Origin: Dyadobacter linearis
Lineage (GTDB): Bacteria > Bacteroidota > Bacteroidia > Cytophagales > Spirosomataceae
Direction: 5' to 3'
Length of the DNA stretch: 64,000 bases
NCBI RefSeq assembly: GCF_907165045.1
Contig: NZ_CAJRAU010000001.1
Coordinates: forward strand, 1,302,001-1,366,000
Numbering within the stretch: the stretch's first letter is position 1; each line of letters starts with the position of its first letter. The notes below the pieces were generated by a model. The model was not told where the DNA came from. It did not search any database and saw only the letters and a list, made by a program, of their open reading frames with translations. This document shows, piece by piece, positions 34,663 through 43,736 of the stretch. A program made the translations under genes and the position numbers.

Positions 34663-35212
34663 ACTGACTATTCCTAAACCCTTAACCTTTTCTTTTCTTT
34701 AATATCTTTTGTCCCGAAGGACGAATTTCCAAATAAACGTGCTAACCGGCGTAATAGTTTAAAGTAATAATCAGATAAATATTACTCCCTTGTATACGAT
34801 TTATCGTTGCTTTTCGACGTGTCTCTAACCTACTCCCAGCTCTACAACTCAAAATCTTCTGGATCAGTCAATTACTTCCTTTTATTTCATTCCTCTATCT
34901 TACTGAGACAGAGGCTGATCTGATTAATTGTCTTATCTACACAAATATAAAACAATTTTCATTAGCGTCATGGTTTAATTCAATTCTTATTTCCGCTAAT
35001 GGTGATACAAATATCACTGTTAATTTTGAAATTACAAAGTTACACAGATGATGCATACCGAATTTTATTTGGAAGTTAATATTATTTAAGTCCAATTACT
35101 ACCAATATTATACTATTTATGCAGCAATAGAATTTAGAATATTTTATTCAAGCGGCATTTTACAAAATATTCGACTGTCTTGAAATAATTATATTTTCTT
35201 AAAAATGTTCAA
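34663..35212. other. 550-base AT-rich gap with RNA-like hairpins, no gene seen
   Basis: No plausible CDS is seen. The minus strand has a TATATTTG -7 box (34942-34949) and, downstream of it, several hairpins: CCTCTGTCT/AGATAGAGG with a 5-base loop (34893-34915), CAATTA and TAATTG flanks, AGTAATA/TATTACT (34764-34786 region), and a compact GTCC-TTCG-GGAC with the very stable UUCG tetraloop (34711-34722). No T-run terminator follows. This may be a structured RNA or simply regulatory DNA; no known family is recognised. Confidence 0.35.
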
Positions 35213-35773
35213 TCATTGGTTATAATTATTCATTGCTGAATGTATCCCCAAAGTACAAAAAGAAAGAACCATATCCCCGGCAGTATCCAGAAAGATCGGC
35301 AACTCGGCCATTTCCTCTGGGGAAAAAGCTTTTAACACATAATCTACTTGCCTGCCTCTCGGAAAATTATTCCCTATCCCGAAGCGTAGACGAGGATATT
35401 CGGACGTAGCCAGCAATTCTTCTATATTCTTTAATCCATTATGACCGCCGTGGCTGCCTTTCGGTTTCAGCCGTAGTGTACCAAATGGCAATTGCAGCTC
35501 ATCCACGATCACGAGCGTGTTTTCGACGCTCACTTTATATTGATCCATATAATATCTCAGCGCTTTTCCACTGAGGTTCATATAGGTGGTCGGTTTGATA
35601 AAATAGATCTGCCGGCCTTTGTATTTCCATTCTGCCACAAAAGCGAGCTTCTCAAAACTGAACTTGAAATCATGCTGCGCAGCCAGTCTGTCCAACACCA
35701 TAAAGCCGACATTGTGCCTGGTAAAAGCATATTCCGGACCAATATTTCCCAATCCGGCAATCAGATATTTCAT
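35213..35773 (-). CDS. pth: Peptidyl-tRNA hydrolase
   Basis: ATG 35771-35773 (MKYLIAGLGNIG) is the proper start, giving 186 residues; the longer frame upstream lacks family support. Catalytic His20 is in TRHNVGFMVLD. The KPTTYMNLSGKALRYYMD motif, LVIVDELQLPFGTLRLKPKGSHGGHNGLKN and the LRFGIGNN segment are all canonical. Pth recycles peptidyl-tRNA dropped by the ribosome and is essential. It is divergent from pyrR across a 63-base gap. Confidence 0.96.
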   Translation of the reverse strand: MKYLIAGLGNIGPEYAFTRHNVGFMVLDRLAAQHDFKFSFEKLAFVAEWKYKGRQIYFIKPTTYMNLSGKALRYYMDQYKVSVENTLVIVDELQLPFGTLRLKPKGSHGGHNGLKNIEELLATSEYPRLRFGIGNNFPRGRQVDYVLKAFSPEEMAELPIFLDTAGDMVLSFCTLGIHSAMNNYNQ

Positions 35774-35836
35774 TTGGCAAAAGTTTTTGATTTCGTGATA
35801 GAGCACTTAATTTAGGCTAAAATTCAGGGAAAATTC

Positions 35837-36379
35837 ATGATACCCCAAAAACGATTAATATTAAGTAGCCCTTTGCTGGAAATCATGATCAGCCGGTTGT
35901 GCCAGCAATTAATTGAAAATCACCAGGATTTTTCCAATTCGGCGGTCATGGGCTTACAACCCAGGGGAATTTATTTTGCGGAGCGTATCATTGCCGAACT
36001 TCGCCAGCGGACAGGCCAGCACATTCCGCTGGGCTACCTGGATGCAACTTTTTACCGGGACGATTTCAGAAGACGCGAATCTCCACTGGTGCCTAATAAA
36101 ACGAATGTACCCTTCCTGATCGAAGGAAAAAAAGTGATCCTGATCGACGACGTGCTTGCCAGCGGGCGAATGGTACGCGCAGCACTGGACGCGATGACTG
36201 CATTTGGTCGACCGAAAGCGGTGGAATTGATGGTACTGATCGATCGGCGCTATAACAGGGAGCTCCCTATTGGGCCTGATTATGCGGGTATGAAAGTGAG
36301 TACCGTAGAAAGCCAGCGCGTGCAGGTGGAGTGGAAAGAACAGGGATTTGATGCTGACCACATCTGGCTTGTAGACTGA
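35837..36379 (+). CDS. pyrR: PyrR-like bifunctional regulator/uracil phosphoribosyltransferase
   Basis: 180 residues. The phosphoribosyltransferase loop KKVILIDDVLASGRMVRAALDA lies at about 98-119, close to the PyrR form, with Ser in place of the usual Thr at the PRPP loop. It also has MGLQPRGIYFAERI and LGYLDATFYRDDFRR, which are PyrR marks. PyrR binds pyr mRNA in Firmicutes and has UPRTase activity; an RNA-binding role here is uncertain because no pyr gene with attenuator is adjacent. pyrB is 22 kb upstream. Confidence 0.85.
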   Translation: MIPQKRLILSSPLLEIMISRLCQQLIENHQDFSNSAVMGLQPRGIYFAERIIAELRQRTGQHIPLGYLDATFYRDDFRRRESPLVPNKTNVPFLIEGKKVILIDDVLASGRMVRAALDAMTAFGRPKAVELMVLIDRRYNRELPIGPDYAGMKVSTVESQRVQVEWKEQGFDADHIWLVD

Positions 36380-37963
36380 TTACCTGGGCGCGGAATCGCT
36401 TTTTAAACCTACCTTGCCAATATCTTCTGTTTTGTAGGTCAGCTTATTAACGTAGAAAATCTCGCGGCCCTGCCCGATCGAAGAACTGCCAATGCGCTGC
36501 ATTCCGTAGGCAAGAAAATACTGGCCGTACCAGGGAGACAGATATCCGTCCTCATTATTAAGCACCTTGTCTTTTTCTGATTTTGGGTTGATCTTAAACT
36601 TTTCGGTCTCTACAACTACCTTATCCCGACTGATCACCTCCGTGTGAATTTCACCTTCCTGCGGGTAAGCCAGCACGAAATAATCGTCAACAGGAGTTAC
36701 CTGCACCATTTCCTGTAAATCGAAACTCGTCAGATCTTTAATGGTAATGCAGTTATCCCACATGAATTTTCCGCTCCTGTCGAATCCGCACACGATTGCG
36801 TGCGTGTACCTGTAACCTTCAAGCGACCGGGAGATATATGGCCTGGAAATGCCCCCCGAGATCACGGGATTAGTAGAACGCTGGTTTGGGTAATATACTT
36901 CCGCAACAAGCACGATCTCATTTTCTGTCTGGATCAACTCGTGAACCAGCAGGCGATACCTGAAACGATTTTCCTTTCCAAGACTTTTCCTTTTCCCAAT
37001 CTTATCAAGCATTCGCTGCCGCCGCTTGGGTTTCATGTAATTGAAAAAGTTTTGCAAATCTGAAAATTCAATAAACTGAGGCTCAGCTGGTTTATCGTTT
37101 TCAATATGCGTCACATACAAGCCCTGCGAATACTGCGTGCAGCCGACCGAATAGTTGCCGATCAGGTAAGAATCGTCGGGATTGAGCGGGACGATCTGCC
37201 CCGAGATAAAGCTGTAACGCGAATCGCTGAGCGTAGTGCGTTTGAGAAATTTGCCGTCGTAGTTGTAGGTTTTGATCTCAAAAACACAGTTTTTCTTACG
37301 ATAAGCGTAAGTTATTACGTTAATGTAGCCGTCGACTTCATTGATATCTACATTATTTAACTCCGTATTTTTTTCAAAAAGACCAGGAAGGACGCGGGTA
37401 GTGTGGTCGAAAAAGGAATGGATGATAACGACCGGCCGGGACCTGTAATAGCCCGAAACGAGCGCTTTGCTGCCAATCACCTTAAATTGCTGCACATCAA
37501 CTCCGGAAAGCAAATTCCCCTTGAAAGTGTCGATCGATCCGTCGTTGAAATTGAGTTGTAAGAAAAGGAAACGGTCGCTGTCCGGTTCGGCGAAGAGCCA
37601 GTATCCGGCGTCCACACCTTTATAGGCCATAACCGGGATATACCGGAAATCCAGCTTGTAGGCAGCACGCCAGCGGACCTTTAACGTGGTATCATATTGC
37701 ACAAACTGCCACTGTTCGTTCCTGCTGCTCGAATATCCATCGCCCCTGATCACGGATAATATCCCCTGCTCGCCCAGACTAAATATTTCAAATTGCTCGG
37801 AAGCGGAGGAACTGGTGGGTATTTCCAGCCTGTCGGCCTGTTGAAGCTGCGCCAAGGCTCCTATTGCAGGCAGCAAAACAAGTAGCCATACAATATTTAC
37901 CCGAAAACAACTTAACAGAAACCTGGGCATAACTTCTTCTTTCAGGGGTGTAACTCGCTTCAA
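36380..37963 (-). CDS. Secreted protein of unknown function
   Basis: 527 residues from the first ATG, but ATG at codon 12 (MPRFLLSCFRVNIVWLLV) gives a better signal peptide ending near ALAQ. I do not recognise a family. The rest has many repeated short strands, for example YRSRPVVIIHSF, YIPVMAYKGVDAGYW and LVHELIQTENEIVLVAEVY, suggesting a beta-propeller-like extracytoplasmic protein. There is no T9SS C-terminal signal. It lies between pyrR and argS with its own probable promoter region. Confidence 0.6.
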   Translation of the reverse strand: MKRVTPLKEEVMPRFLLSCFRVNIVWLLVLLPAIGALAQLQQADRLEIPTSSSASEQFEIFSLGEQGILSVIRGDGYSSSRNEQWQFVQYDTTLKVRWRAAYKLDFRYIPVMAYKGVDAGYWLFAEPDSDRFLFLQLNFNDGSIDTFKGNLLSGVDVQQFKVIGSKALVSGYYRSRPVVIIHSFFDHTTRVLPGLFEKNTELNNVDINEVDGYINVITYAYRKKNCVFEIKTYNYDGKFLKRTTLSDSRYSFISGQIVPLNPDDSYLIGNYSVGCTQYSQGLYVTHIENDKPAEPQFIEFSDLQNFFNYMKPKRRQRMLDKIGKRKSLGKENRFRYRLLVHELIQTENEIVLVAEVYYPNQRSTNPVISGGISRPYISRSLEGYRYTHAIVCGFDRSGKFMWDNCITIKDLTSFDLQEMVQVTPVDDYFVLAYPQEGEIHTEVISRDKVVVETEKFKINPKSEKDKVLNNEDGYLSPWYGQYFLAYGMQRIGSSSIGQGREIFYVNKLTYKTEDIGKVGLKSDSAPR

Positions 37964-37972
37964 TATTTACCC

Positions 37973-37980
37973 TAATTTTG
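37973..37980 (+). promoter_or_regulatory. Putative -7 box of argS
   Basis: TAATTTTG matches TAnnTTTG and lies 111 bases before the argS ATG, so a 5' leader of about 105 bases is implied. No -33 TTG at the usual spacing. Confidence 0.3.
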
Positions 37981-38091
37981 CATCAAAAAGATAACATAAC
38001 TATTAATATTAGAAATATTTTCATTCAAATAAAAACATCAGAAAATGTATCCGCATTTTTGGGAGATCAGTTCTGACTTACACCATTTTCC

Positions 38092-39870
38092 ATGACAATT
38101 GAGGAAATTTTAAAGGGCGATATTAAAAAAGCGATCCAGAAGCACTTCGAAATCGACGCCGAAGAGATCATTTTACAACCCACAAAAAAAGAATTTGAAG
38201 GTTTTTACACATTTGTAACTTTTACATTAACCAAAACCACCCGAAAAGCACCGGCTGAACTTGGTCAAATTATTGGGAATGAATTGATAGAGAATTCTTC
38301 GGTAGTTGACAGCTTCAATGTAGTTCAGGGATTTTTAAATATCAGCCTGAAAGACCAGACCTGGCTGAACCTGTTCGGACAAATGAGCAGCCACCCCGAC
38401 TACGGCGCATCTCCTTCGAATGGACAGTCGGTGATGGTGGAATTTTCTTCGCCAAATACCAATAAACCCCTTCACCTGGGGCATTTAAGAAACAATTTCC
38501 TTGGCGATTCTTTATCTAAGATTCTGAAAGCCAGCGGGTATGATATCATAAAAACCTGTCTGGTTAATGACCGGGGTATTCATATCTGCAAATCCATGCT
38601 GGCATACCGCGAGCTGGGAAATGGCGAAACGCCTGAAAGCAGCGGCATTAAGGGCGACCACCTGGCGGGCAAGTATTACGTGAAGTTCGATCAGGAATAC
38701 AAAAAGCAGATCAAGGAACTTGTGGAGCAGGGAATGAAGGAGGAAGAAGCCGCAAAAAAGGCTCCCTGGATCCTGGAAGCTCAAAAACTCCTCCTGCTCT
38801 GGGAACAGGGCGACGCCGACACGATGGCCTTGTGGCAGAAAATGAATAGCTGGGTGTACCAGGGTTTTGGGGAAACCTATAAAAAGATCGACGTTTCTTT
38901 TGACAAAACCTATTACGAATCAGACACTTACCTGCTTGGGAAAGATATTATAGAAGAAGGTCTGCAAAAAGGTGTTTTCTATCGGAAAGAAGACAACTCG
39001 GTGTGGATCAGTCTGGTCGAAGAAGGTCTGGATGAAAAACTGGTACTGCGCGGCGACGGCACTTCCGTATATATTACCCAGGATTTGGGCACAACTGAGT
39101 TAAAGAATAAAGATTTCCACAACGATCGCTATTTGTGGGTGGTGGGAAATGAGCAGGATTACCATTTCAAGGTGCTTTTTGCAATACTTAAAAGGCTTGG
39201 CCGCACTTACTCGGAAGGATGTTACCACATTAGCTACGGAATGGTAGATCTGCCTTCCGGCAAAATGAAATCACGTGAAGGTACCGTTGTGGATGCCGAT
39301 GATCTGATCGCAGAAATGATCCAGACTGCCGCAGATCGCACGCAGGAACTGGGTAAGATCGACGATTTTGACAGCGCCGAGGCGAAGCAGCTTTACAATC
39401 AACTGGCAATGGGCGCGTTGAAATACTTCCTTTTAAAGGTAGACCCCAAGAAGAGAATGCTTTTCAACCCGCTCGAATCAATTGATTTCCAAGGGCATAC
39501 CGGGCCATTTATTCAATATACTTACGCACGTATCCGCTCGATTATCCGAAAAGCAGAACAGGCTGAGATCGCTGCCGTAATTCCGGGAGACGCTTACAAG
39601 TTGCATCCCGCTGAGCGTGAGTTGATATTTTCGCTTTCCCTGTATCCTTCAAAGGTAAGTGCCGCCGCCAGCGAGTTTGCTCCTTCGCTCATTTCCCAGT
39701 ATGCATTTGAGCTTGCGAAGGTCTATAACCAGTTTTATGCTGAGGTTTCTATATTCTCAGATCCTAATCCGGAGGCGACGCGTTTCAGGGTTGCATTATC
39801 TAAGGTCGTATCTGAAACAATTCGTAAAGCTTTGGGGTTAATGGGCATAGAGGTTCCCGAAAGAATGTAG
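38092..39870 (+). CDS. argS: Arginyl-tRNA synthetase
   Basis: 592 residues of class I aminoacyl-tRNA synthetase. The HIGH motif is HLGH at residues 128-131 (SPNTNKPLHLGHLRNN), and the KMSKS equivalent is degenerate as GKMKSREG, which is usual in ArgRS. The N-terminal Add-1 domain and the DALR anticodon-binding domain (SKVSAAASEFAPSLISQYAFE) are both evident. Length is standard. The ATG at 38092 is preceded by a leader of about 100 bases. Confidence 0.96.
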   Translation: MTIEEILKGDIKKAIQKHFEIDAEEIILQPTKKEFEGFYTFVTFTLTKTTRKAPAELGQIIGNELIENSSVVDSFNVVQGFLNISLKDQTWLNLFGQMSSHPDYGASPSNGQSVMVEFSSPNTNKPLHLGHLRNNFLGDSLSKILKASGYDIIKTCLVNDRGIHICKSMLAYRELGNGETPESSGIKGDHLAGKYYVKFDQEYKKQIKELVEQGMKEEEAAKKAPWILEAQKLLLLWEQGDADTMALWQKMNSWVYQGFGETYKKIDVSFDKTYYESDTYLLGKDIIEEGLQKGVFYRKEDNSVWISLVEEGLDEKLVLRGDGTSVYITQDLGTTELKNKDFHNDRYLWVVGNEQDYHFKVLFAILKRLGRTYSEGCYHISYGMVDLPSGKMKSREGTVVDADDLIAEMIQTAADRTQELGKIDDFDSAEAKQLYNQLAMGALKYFLLKVDPKKRMLFNPLESIDFQGHTGPFIQYTYARIRSIIRKAEQAEIAAVIPGDAYKLHPAERELIFSLSLYPSKVSAAASEFAPSLISQYAFELAKVYNQFYAEVSIFSDPNPEATRFRVALSKVVSETIRKALGLMGIEVPERM

Positions 39871-39893
39871 GACTAATCCATTGTGTTTATTGC

Positions 39894-39901
39894 TAGATTT
39901 G
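39894..39901 (+). promoter_or_regulatory. Putative -7 box of the glutathione peroxidase gene
   Basis: TAGATTTG, an exact TAnnTTTG match, 23 bases before the ATG at 39925. No convincing -33. Confidence 0.4.
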
Positions 39902-39924
39902 TATAAACCATAACCATAACTAAA

Positions 39925-40509
39925 ATGAGCGTGTTAAAGTCGATCCTGATTATGATTACATCCCTGATAACCGGCATGTTTGCCGACAAAAGTGAGACTG
40001 CTGCGAGACCTGAAAACGCGCCGGTTGCCAAACAATCGCTTTATGATTTTAAAGTAAAATCGCTTGTAGGCGGCAAAACGGTTGATCTGAGCAAGTACAA
40101 AGGAAAAAAAGTTGTGATCCTGAATGTGGCTTCCAAATGTGGCTATACCAAACAATATGCCGATTGGGAAAAATTCAACAAGGATCATGGAGACAAAGTA
40201 GTGGTTTTAGGATTTCCTGCTAATAATTTCGGTGGACAAGAGCCAGGTACCAGCGAAGAAATCGCAACATTTTGCTCGGCTACTTACGGTGTAACTTTCC
40301 CGATGTTCGAAAAAGTTTCAGTAGTTGGCGACGACCAGGCTCCTATTTACAAATGGTTAAGCACCAAAGATTTAAACGGCTGGAACGACAAAGTTCCTAC
40401 CTGGAATTTCTGTAAATATGTGATCAACGAGAAAGGTGAACTAACCAATTTCTTTGCTTCAAAAGTATTACCTACCGACCCTGAGTTTTTAAAATCTGTC
40501 GGGATTTAA
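39925..40509 (+). CDS. Glutathione peroxidase-like thiol peroxidase
   Basis: 194 residues with an N-terminal hydrophobic segment (first 20 residues), possibly a signal or anchor. The catalytic set is Cys72 (NVASKCGYT, Cys instead of Sec), Gln105 (NFGGQEPG) and Trp160-Asn161 (PTWNFCKYVI). A Cys in the FCSATYGVTFPMF segment may resolve the oxidised Cys, as in thioredoxin-dependent members. It reduces peroxides. It is separated from argS by only 54 bases but has its own box. Confidence 0.9.
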   Translation: MSVLKSILIMITSLITGMFADKSETAARPENAPVAKQSLYDFKVKSLVGGKTVDLSKYKGKKVVILNVASKCGYTKQYADWEKFNKDHGDKVVVLGFPANNFGGQEPGTSEEIATFCSATYGVTFPMFEKVSVVGDDQAPIYKWLSTKDLNGWNDKVPTWNFCKYVINEKGELTNFFASKVLPTDPEFLKSVGI

Positions 40510-40524
40510 TAGTACATATTGCCG

Positions 40525-40550
40525 GGCTGCCAGTTACTACACTGGCAGCC
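40525..40550 (+). terminator. Hairpin terminator after the peroxidase gene
   Basis: GGCTGCCAGT (40525-40534) and ACTGGCAGCC (40541-40550) form a perfect 10-base-pair stem with a 6-base loop; few T residues follow, so termination may be weak. Confidence 0.55.
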
Positions 40551-40587
40551 TTCATTGCCCTTCTAATCAATTAAAACACACATTACA

Positions 40588-40965
40588 ATGAAAGACATTA
40601 TCGAAGCGAAACGCTACCTGTCGAATGCAAAAACGATCCTCAGCGAAAAAGCGCAAAAGGAAGACGGATACTACCAGGACAGAAAATATGTAAAAATGGC
40701 CGGACATACTGCATATGCTGGTGTTCTGGTTGCATTGGACAGTATTTTGGGTGATAAGAAGAAGAAAACCAGAAAAAGTCTGGAATGGTACCAAAAAGAA
40801 TTATCTGCCCTCGATAGGAAAGTTCTCTCAGATTTTATGGCAGTTTACGATATTCTACATCTCTCGATGAGCTATGATGGAATACTAAGAGCCTCAGTTT
40901 CAACGGAAGGTCTGTACCTTGCAGAAAAAATTATTAATTGGGCTGAGCAGAAAACACAAGCCTGA
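40588..40965 (+). CDS. DUF5618 family protein
   Basis: 125 residues, soluble and mostly helical. The opening MKDIIEAKRYLSNAKTIL and KMAGHTAYAGVLVALDSIL resemble DUF5618 members, which occur in Bacteroidota and have a HEPN-like appearance. A function is not known. menA starts 23 bases downstream and may be in the same transcript. Confidence 0.7.
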   Translation: MKDIIEAKRYLSNAKTILSEKAQKEDGYYQDRKYVKMAGHTAYAGVLVALDSILGDKKKKTRKSLEWYQKELSALDRKVLSDFMAVYDILHLSMSYDGILRASVSTEGLYLAEKIINWAEQKTQA

Positions 40966-40988
40966 ATCTCCCTACATTTTAGAATTAA

Positions 40989-41882
40989 ATGAATCCCTGG
41001 ATTGAGGCCGCCCGGCCAAGAACTTTACCTCTTTCGCTTTCCTGCATTATTATGGGCTGCTTTCTGGCTGCCTCAACCGGAGATTTTCACTGGTCGGTAG
41101 CAGGATTGAGCGTACTTACAACCATTATCTTACAGGTACTTTCCAATTTCGCCAATGATTATGGTGATGCTGTCAACGGAAAAGATACTGATTTGAGGGA
41201 AGGGCCGCGCCGGGCTGTGCATTCGGGCCATATTACTGCCTCGTTGATGCTGCGTGCAATTGCATGGTTTTCTGCGCTGGCATTAATTTCCGGTATTTCG
41301 CTGCTCATTATCGCATTGAACGACGCACCTAAGAATGCATTCTGGGTGTTTTTGGGAATAGGCGTCGCCTGCATTATCGCCGCGATTACATACACCGCAG
41401 GAAAACGTCCTTATGGATACGTTGGATTGGGCGATTTGTCCGTGCTGATCTTCTTCGGCTGGGTGGGCGTACTAGGCAGCAGCTACCTTCACACACACCT
41501 TTGGGACTGGTCATTATTGCTTCCTGCTTCCAGTTGCGGGCTTTTTGCAGTTGGGGTTTTGAATATCAATAACATCCGCGACATTGAATCCGACCGGGCT
41601 ACCGGCAAAAATTCAATTCCAGTTCGCCTCGGACGCGAAAAAGCGATCGCTTATCACTGGCTTATTTTAATCACAGGCATGCTTTGCGTTTCACTTTACA
41701 CTTTCCTGCATTTTTCCGGAGTCCAAAATCTGCTATTCCTCCTCAGTTTTCCATTATTTATCAAAAATGGCCTGGCTGTTTCGCGCCTTACCAAAGCGCA
41801 GGAACTTGATCCCTACCTGAAACAAATGGCATTATCCACGCTGTTTTTCGTGGTACTTTTTGGAGTTGGGGTTATTCTGTAA
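40989..41882 (+). CDS. menA: 1,4-dihydroxy-2-naphthoate polyprenyltransferase MenA
   Basis: 297 residues of UbiA-fold membrane enzyme, with about eight hydrophobic segments. The first Asp-rich motif is NFANDYGDAVNGKDTD (residues 53-68); the second is NNIRDIESDRATGK. It joins a polyprenyl chain to DHNA to make demethylmenaquinone, the respiratory quinone of Bacteroidota. It ends 5 bases before the convergent SGNH gene. Confidence 0.92.
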   Translation: MNPWIEAARPRTLPLSLSCIIMGCFLAASTGDFHWSVAGLSVLTTIILQVLSNFANDYGDAVNGKDTDLREGPRRAVHSGHITASLMLRAIAWFSALALISGISLLIIALNDAPKNAFWVFLGIGVACIIAAITYTAGKRPYGYVGLGDLSVLIFFGWVGVLGSSYLHTHLWDWSLLLPASSCGLFAVGVLNINNIRDIESDRATGKNSIPVRLGREKAIAYHWLILITGMLCVSLYTFLHFSGVQNLLFLLSFPLFIKNGLAVSRLTKAQELDPYLKQMALSTLFFVVLFGVGVIL

Positions 41883-41887
41883 ACCAG

Positions 41888-43666
41888 TTATTTTACAGCA
41901 GATTTAATCGCATTCCCCAGCAACTCATATCCTTTTGCATTCGGATGCAACCCGTCGCCAAAAAGCGCCTCGTCGATCTTACCTTCTTTATTCAGAAATA
42001 CCTTTCCCGGATCTATAAATCCAATGTTTTCCTGACCCGCTAATTGCGCCAGCTGCTCATTCAAAAGTACCACTCGTTGCTCTTGGGCGCGTCTTGGGTA
42101 AATGCCTGAAAAGGTAATCTTCGCTTTTGGTTGACGGTACTTCAATGCACTGATCAGCAACTTCCAGCCTTCCACAATCTCCGCATCTGTATTCATATGC
42201 AGATTGTTTGTGCCAATATTGACGATGATCTGCTTCGCATTGAATCCGTCCAGCTCTCCGTGATAGATCCGCCACAGCACGTTTTCTATCCTGTCCCAGC
42301 CGTAACCCATATTAACCGAACTCTTCCCAAATGTTTTGTTCCAGGATTCCTCTCCCACTGCCCGCGGTCCTTTCGGTAACCCGCCCCAGAAATGCGTAAT
42401 GGAATTTCCTATTACAACTACTTCCGGCGAAGACTTCTTGTTATGCTCTAAAACAGCCAGATGCCGCGCTTCCCAATCGTAATTATTAAGTTCCCGGAGT
42501 TGGATAATGGGCTTTGTTGTCGAAGCCTCACCAGTATATTCATGCAGCACATTGCGCAAATGCTTTTCATAACCTTCTGCATAACGCATCATACCAAGAT
42601 CCGTCTGGTGCGTACCGTCGACCGTCGTTTCAATATCCTGATTAAAATCCTTTTTGGAGATCAAATACAAATTCTCAATTCCTTCTGATTTGAGCTGCGC
42701 AAATGCATTTTTTAGTATCTCATTTACTTCCTGGTAAAAGTTTTTACTCTGCGGGTTGAGCTCTTCGTCCGTATAACCTGCGTGCTCGGCGAGTACGATA
42801 GGAGTCGCAGGATGTTTTTCACGAATCGACTTAACGGAAGTCAAAATCCGGCTCCTCACCTCTTCCGCAGTTACCGCCAATTCGGATCCCGGGCGGATCG
42901 TCAGGTTGGGCAGACAATCCAGGATAAAAACCTTTGCGTCAATTTCATTCACCAACTCCACTACCTCTTTTTCCAGTCTTCCATTTCCCGAAAACGCCAG
43001 GTTAATAAGCGGCCGGTCCATTTTCCGGCTTAATATGGAAGGCCACGCCATCCCCGGCCGCGAAGCGCATGCTCCTTGCGCAATGGAAGTACCATAAACG
43101 ACAATAGGCTGATCTGGCCGCACTGGCAGTGCCGTAAACTCGGTTCCTTCCGGCGTACCGATTTCCAGCCACTTCACATTGTTATATAATGGTAAAAACA
43201 GCCGGTACTCCCGCCCTTTTTTGTGATAATTATCGTTGCCCGCAAGCCCGCGAAAATTGTACGTTATCGTATCTCCGAATGCATATTTGCCCGCCGCCCA
43301 GCGAGCCTCCCCGTCGCTGCTGATCGCATACAAATCGACTCCGCTCACGCCGGTTGCCGGCATGTGAGGCAATGCATGACCGCCGCCCACAGTATAGCGC
43401 ACTTTGATCTCGGGTGAATTGGAACGAAAGCGGATCATCAGCCCCGACGATTGATTTGACAAACCCCAAACCGCCTCTCTCACAGTCTTTTCGGCCTTTG
43501 CCGGTAACCGGTCATACGGATTTTTCAAATCCTTACCCTGCCAGGCCCGACCTTCTATCACAGGAAATGCAGCACTTTGAGGGTTCCACCAATTGATCCT
43601 TACATTTTGAGCGAATGCGCTGGAACAGCAAAACAGCAGGGCTAAAGAGAGAACTTTGATCTTCAT
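41888..43666 (-). CDS. Double SGNH/GDSL hydrolase, secreted
   Basis: 592 residues with a signal peptide ending at about AFAQ. A beta-sandwich N-terminal domain typical of SGNH esterases (about residues 20-180) leads into a first hydrolase domain with VVYGTSIAQGACASRPG as its GDS-like block. A second domain begins at VVIGNSITHFWGG, continues with INIGTNNLHMNTD, and ends with DGLHPNAKGYELL, the Asp-His catalytic block. So two GDSL modules are fused. Such enzymes deacetylate carbohydrates or hydrolyse esters; substrate unknown. Confidence 0.82.
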   Translation of the reverse strand: MKIKVLSLALLFCCSSAFAQNVRINWWNPQSAAFPVIEGRAWQGKDLKNPYDRLPAKAEKTVREAVWGLSNQSSGLMIRFRSNSPEIKVRYTVGGGHALPHMPATGVSGVDLYAISSDGEARWAAGKYAFGDTITYNFRGLAGNDNYHKKGREYRLFLPLYNNVKWLEIGTPEGTEFTALPVRPDQPIVVYGTSIAQGACASRPGMAWPSILSRKMDRPLINLAFSGNGRLEKEVVELVNEIDAKVFILDCLPNLTIRPGSELAVTAEEVRSRILTSVKSIREKHPATPIVLAEHAGYTDEELNPQSKNFYQEVNEILKNAFAQLKSEGIENLYLISKKDFNQDIETTVDGTHQTDLGMMRYAEGYEKHLRNVLHEYTGEASTTKPIIQLRELNNYDWEARHLAVLEHNKKSSPEVVVIGNSITHFWGGLPKGPRAVGEESWNKTFGKSSVNMGYGWDRIENVLWRIYHGELDGFNAKQIIVNIGTNNLHMNTDAEIVEGWKLLISALKYRQPKAKITFSGIYPRRAQEQRVVLLNEQLAQLAGQENIGFIDPGKVFLNKEGKIDEALFGDGLHPNAKGYELLGNAIKSAVK

Positions 43667-43669
43667 AAA

Positions 43670-43706
43670 AACAAAAATGGATACCTTGTATTGCTACAAA
43701 GTATCC
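43670..43706 (-). terminator. Terminator after the DUF4920 gene
   Basis: On the minus strand a stem of 12 pairs with one mismatch (43679-43690 with 43695-43706) and a 4-base loop is followed by a T-rich tract (43670-43678). It lies between the DUF4920 gene and the SGNH gene. Confidence 0.6.
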
Positions 43707-43736
43707 ACCTGAATATTTCTTTCGTATTTCTGAAAA

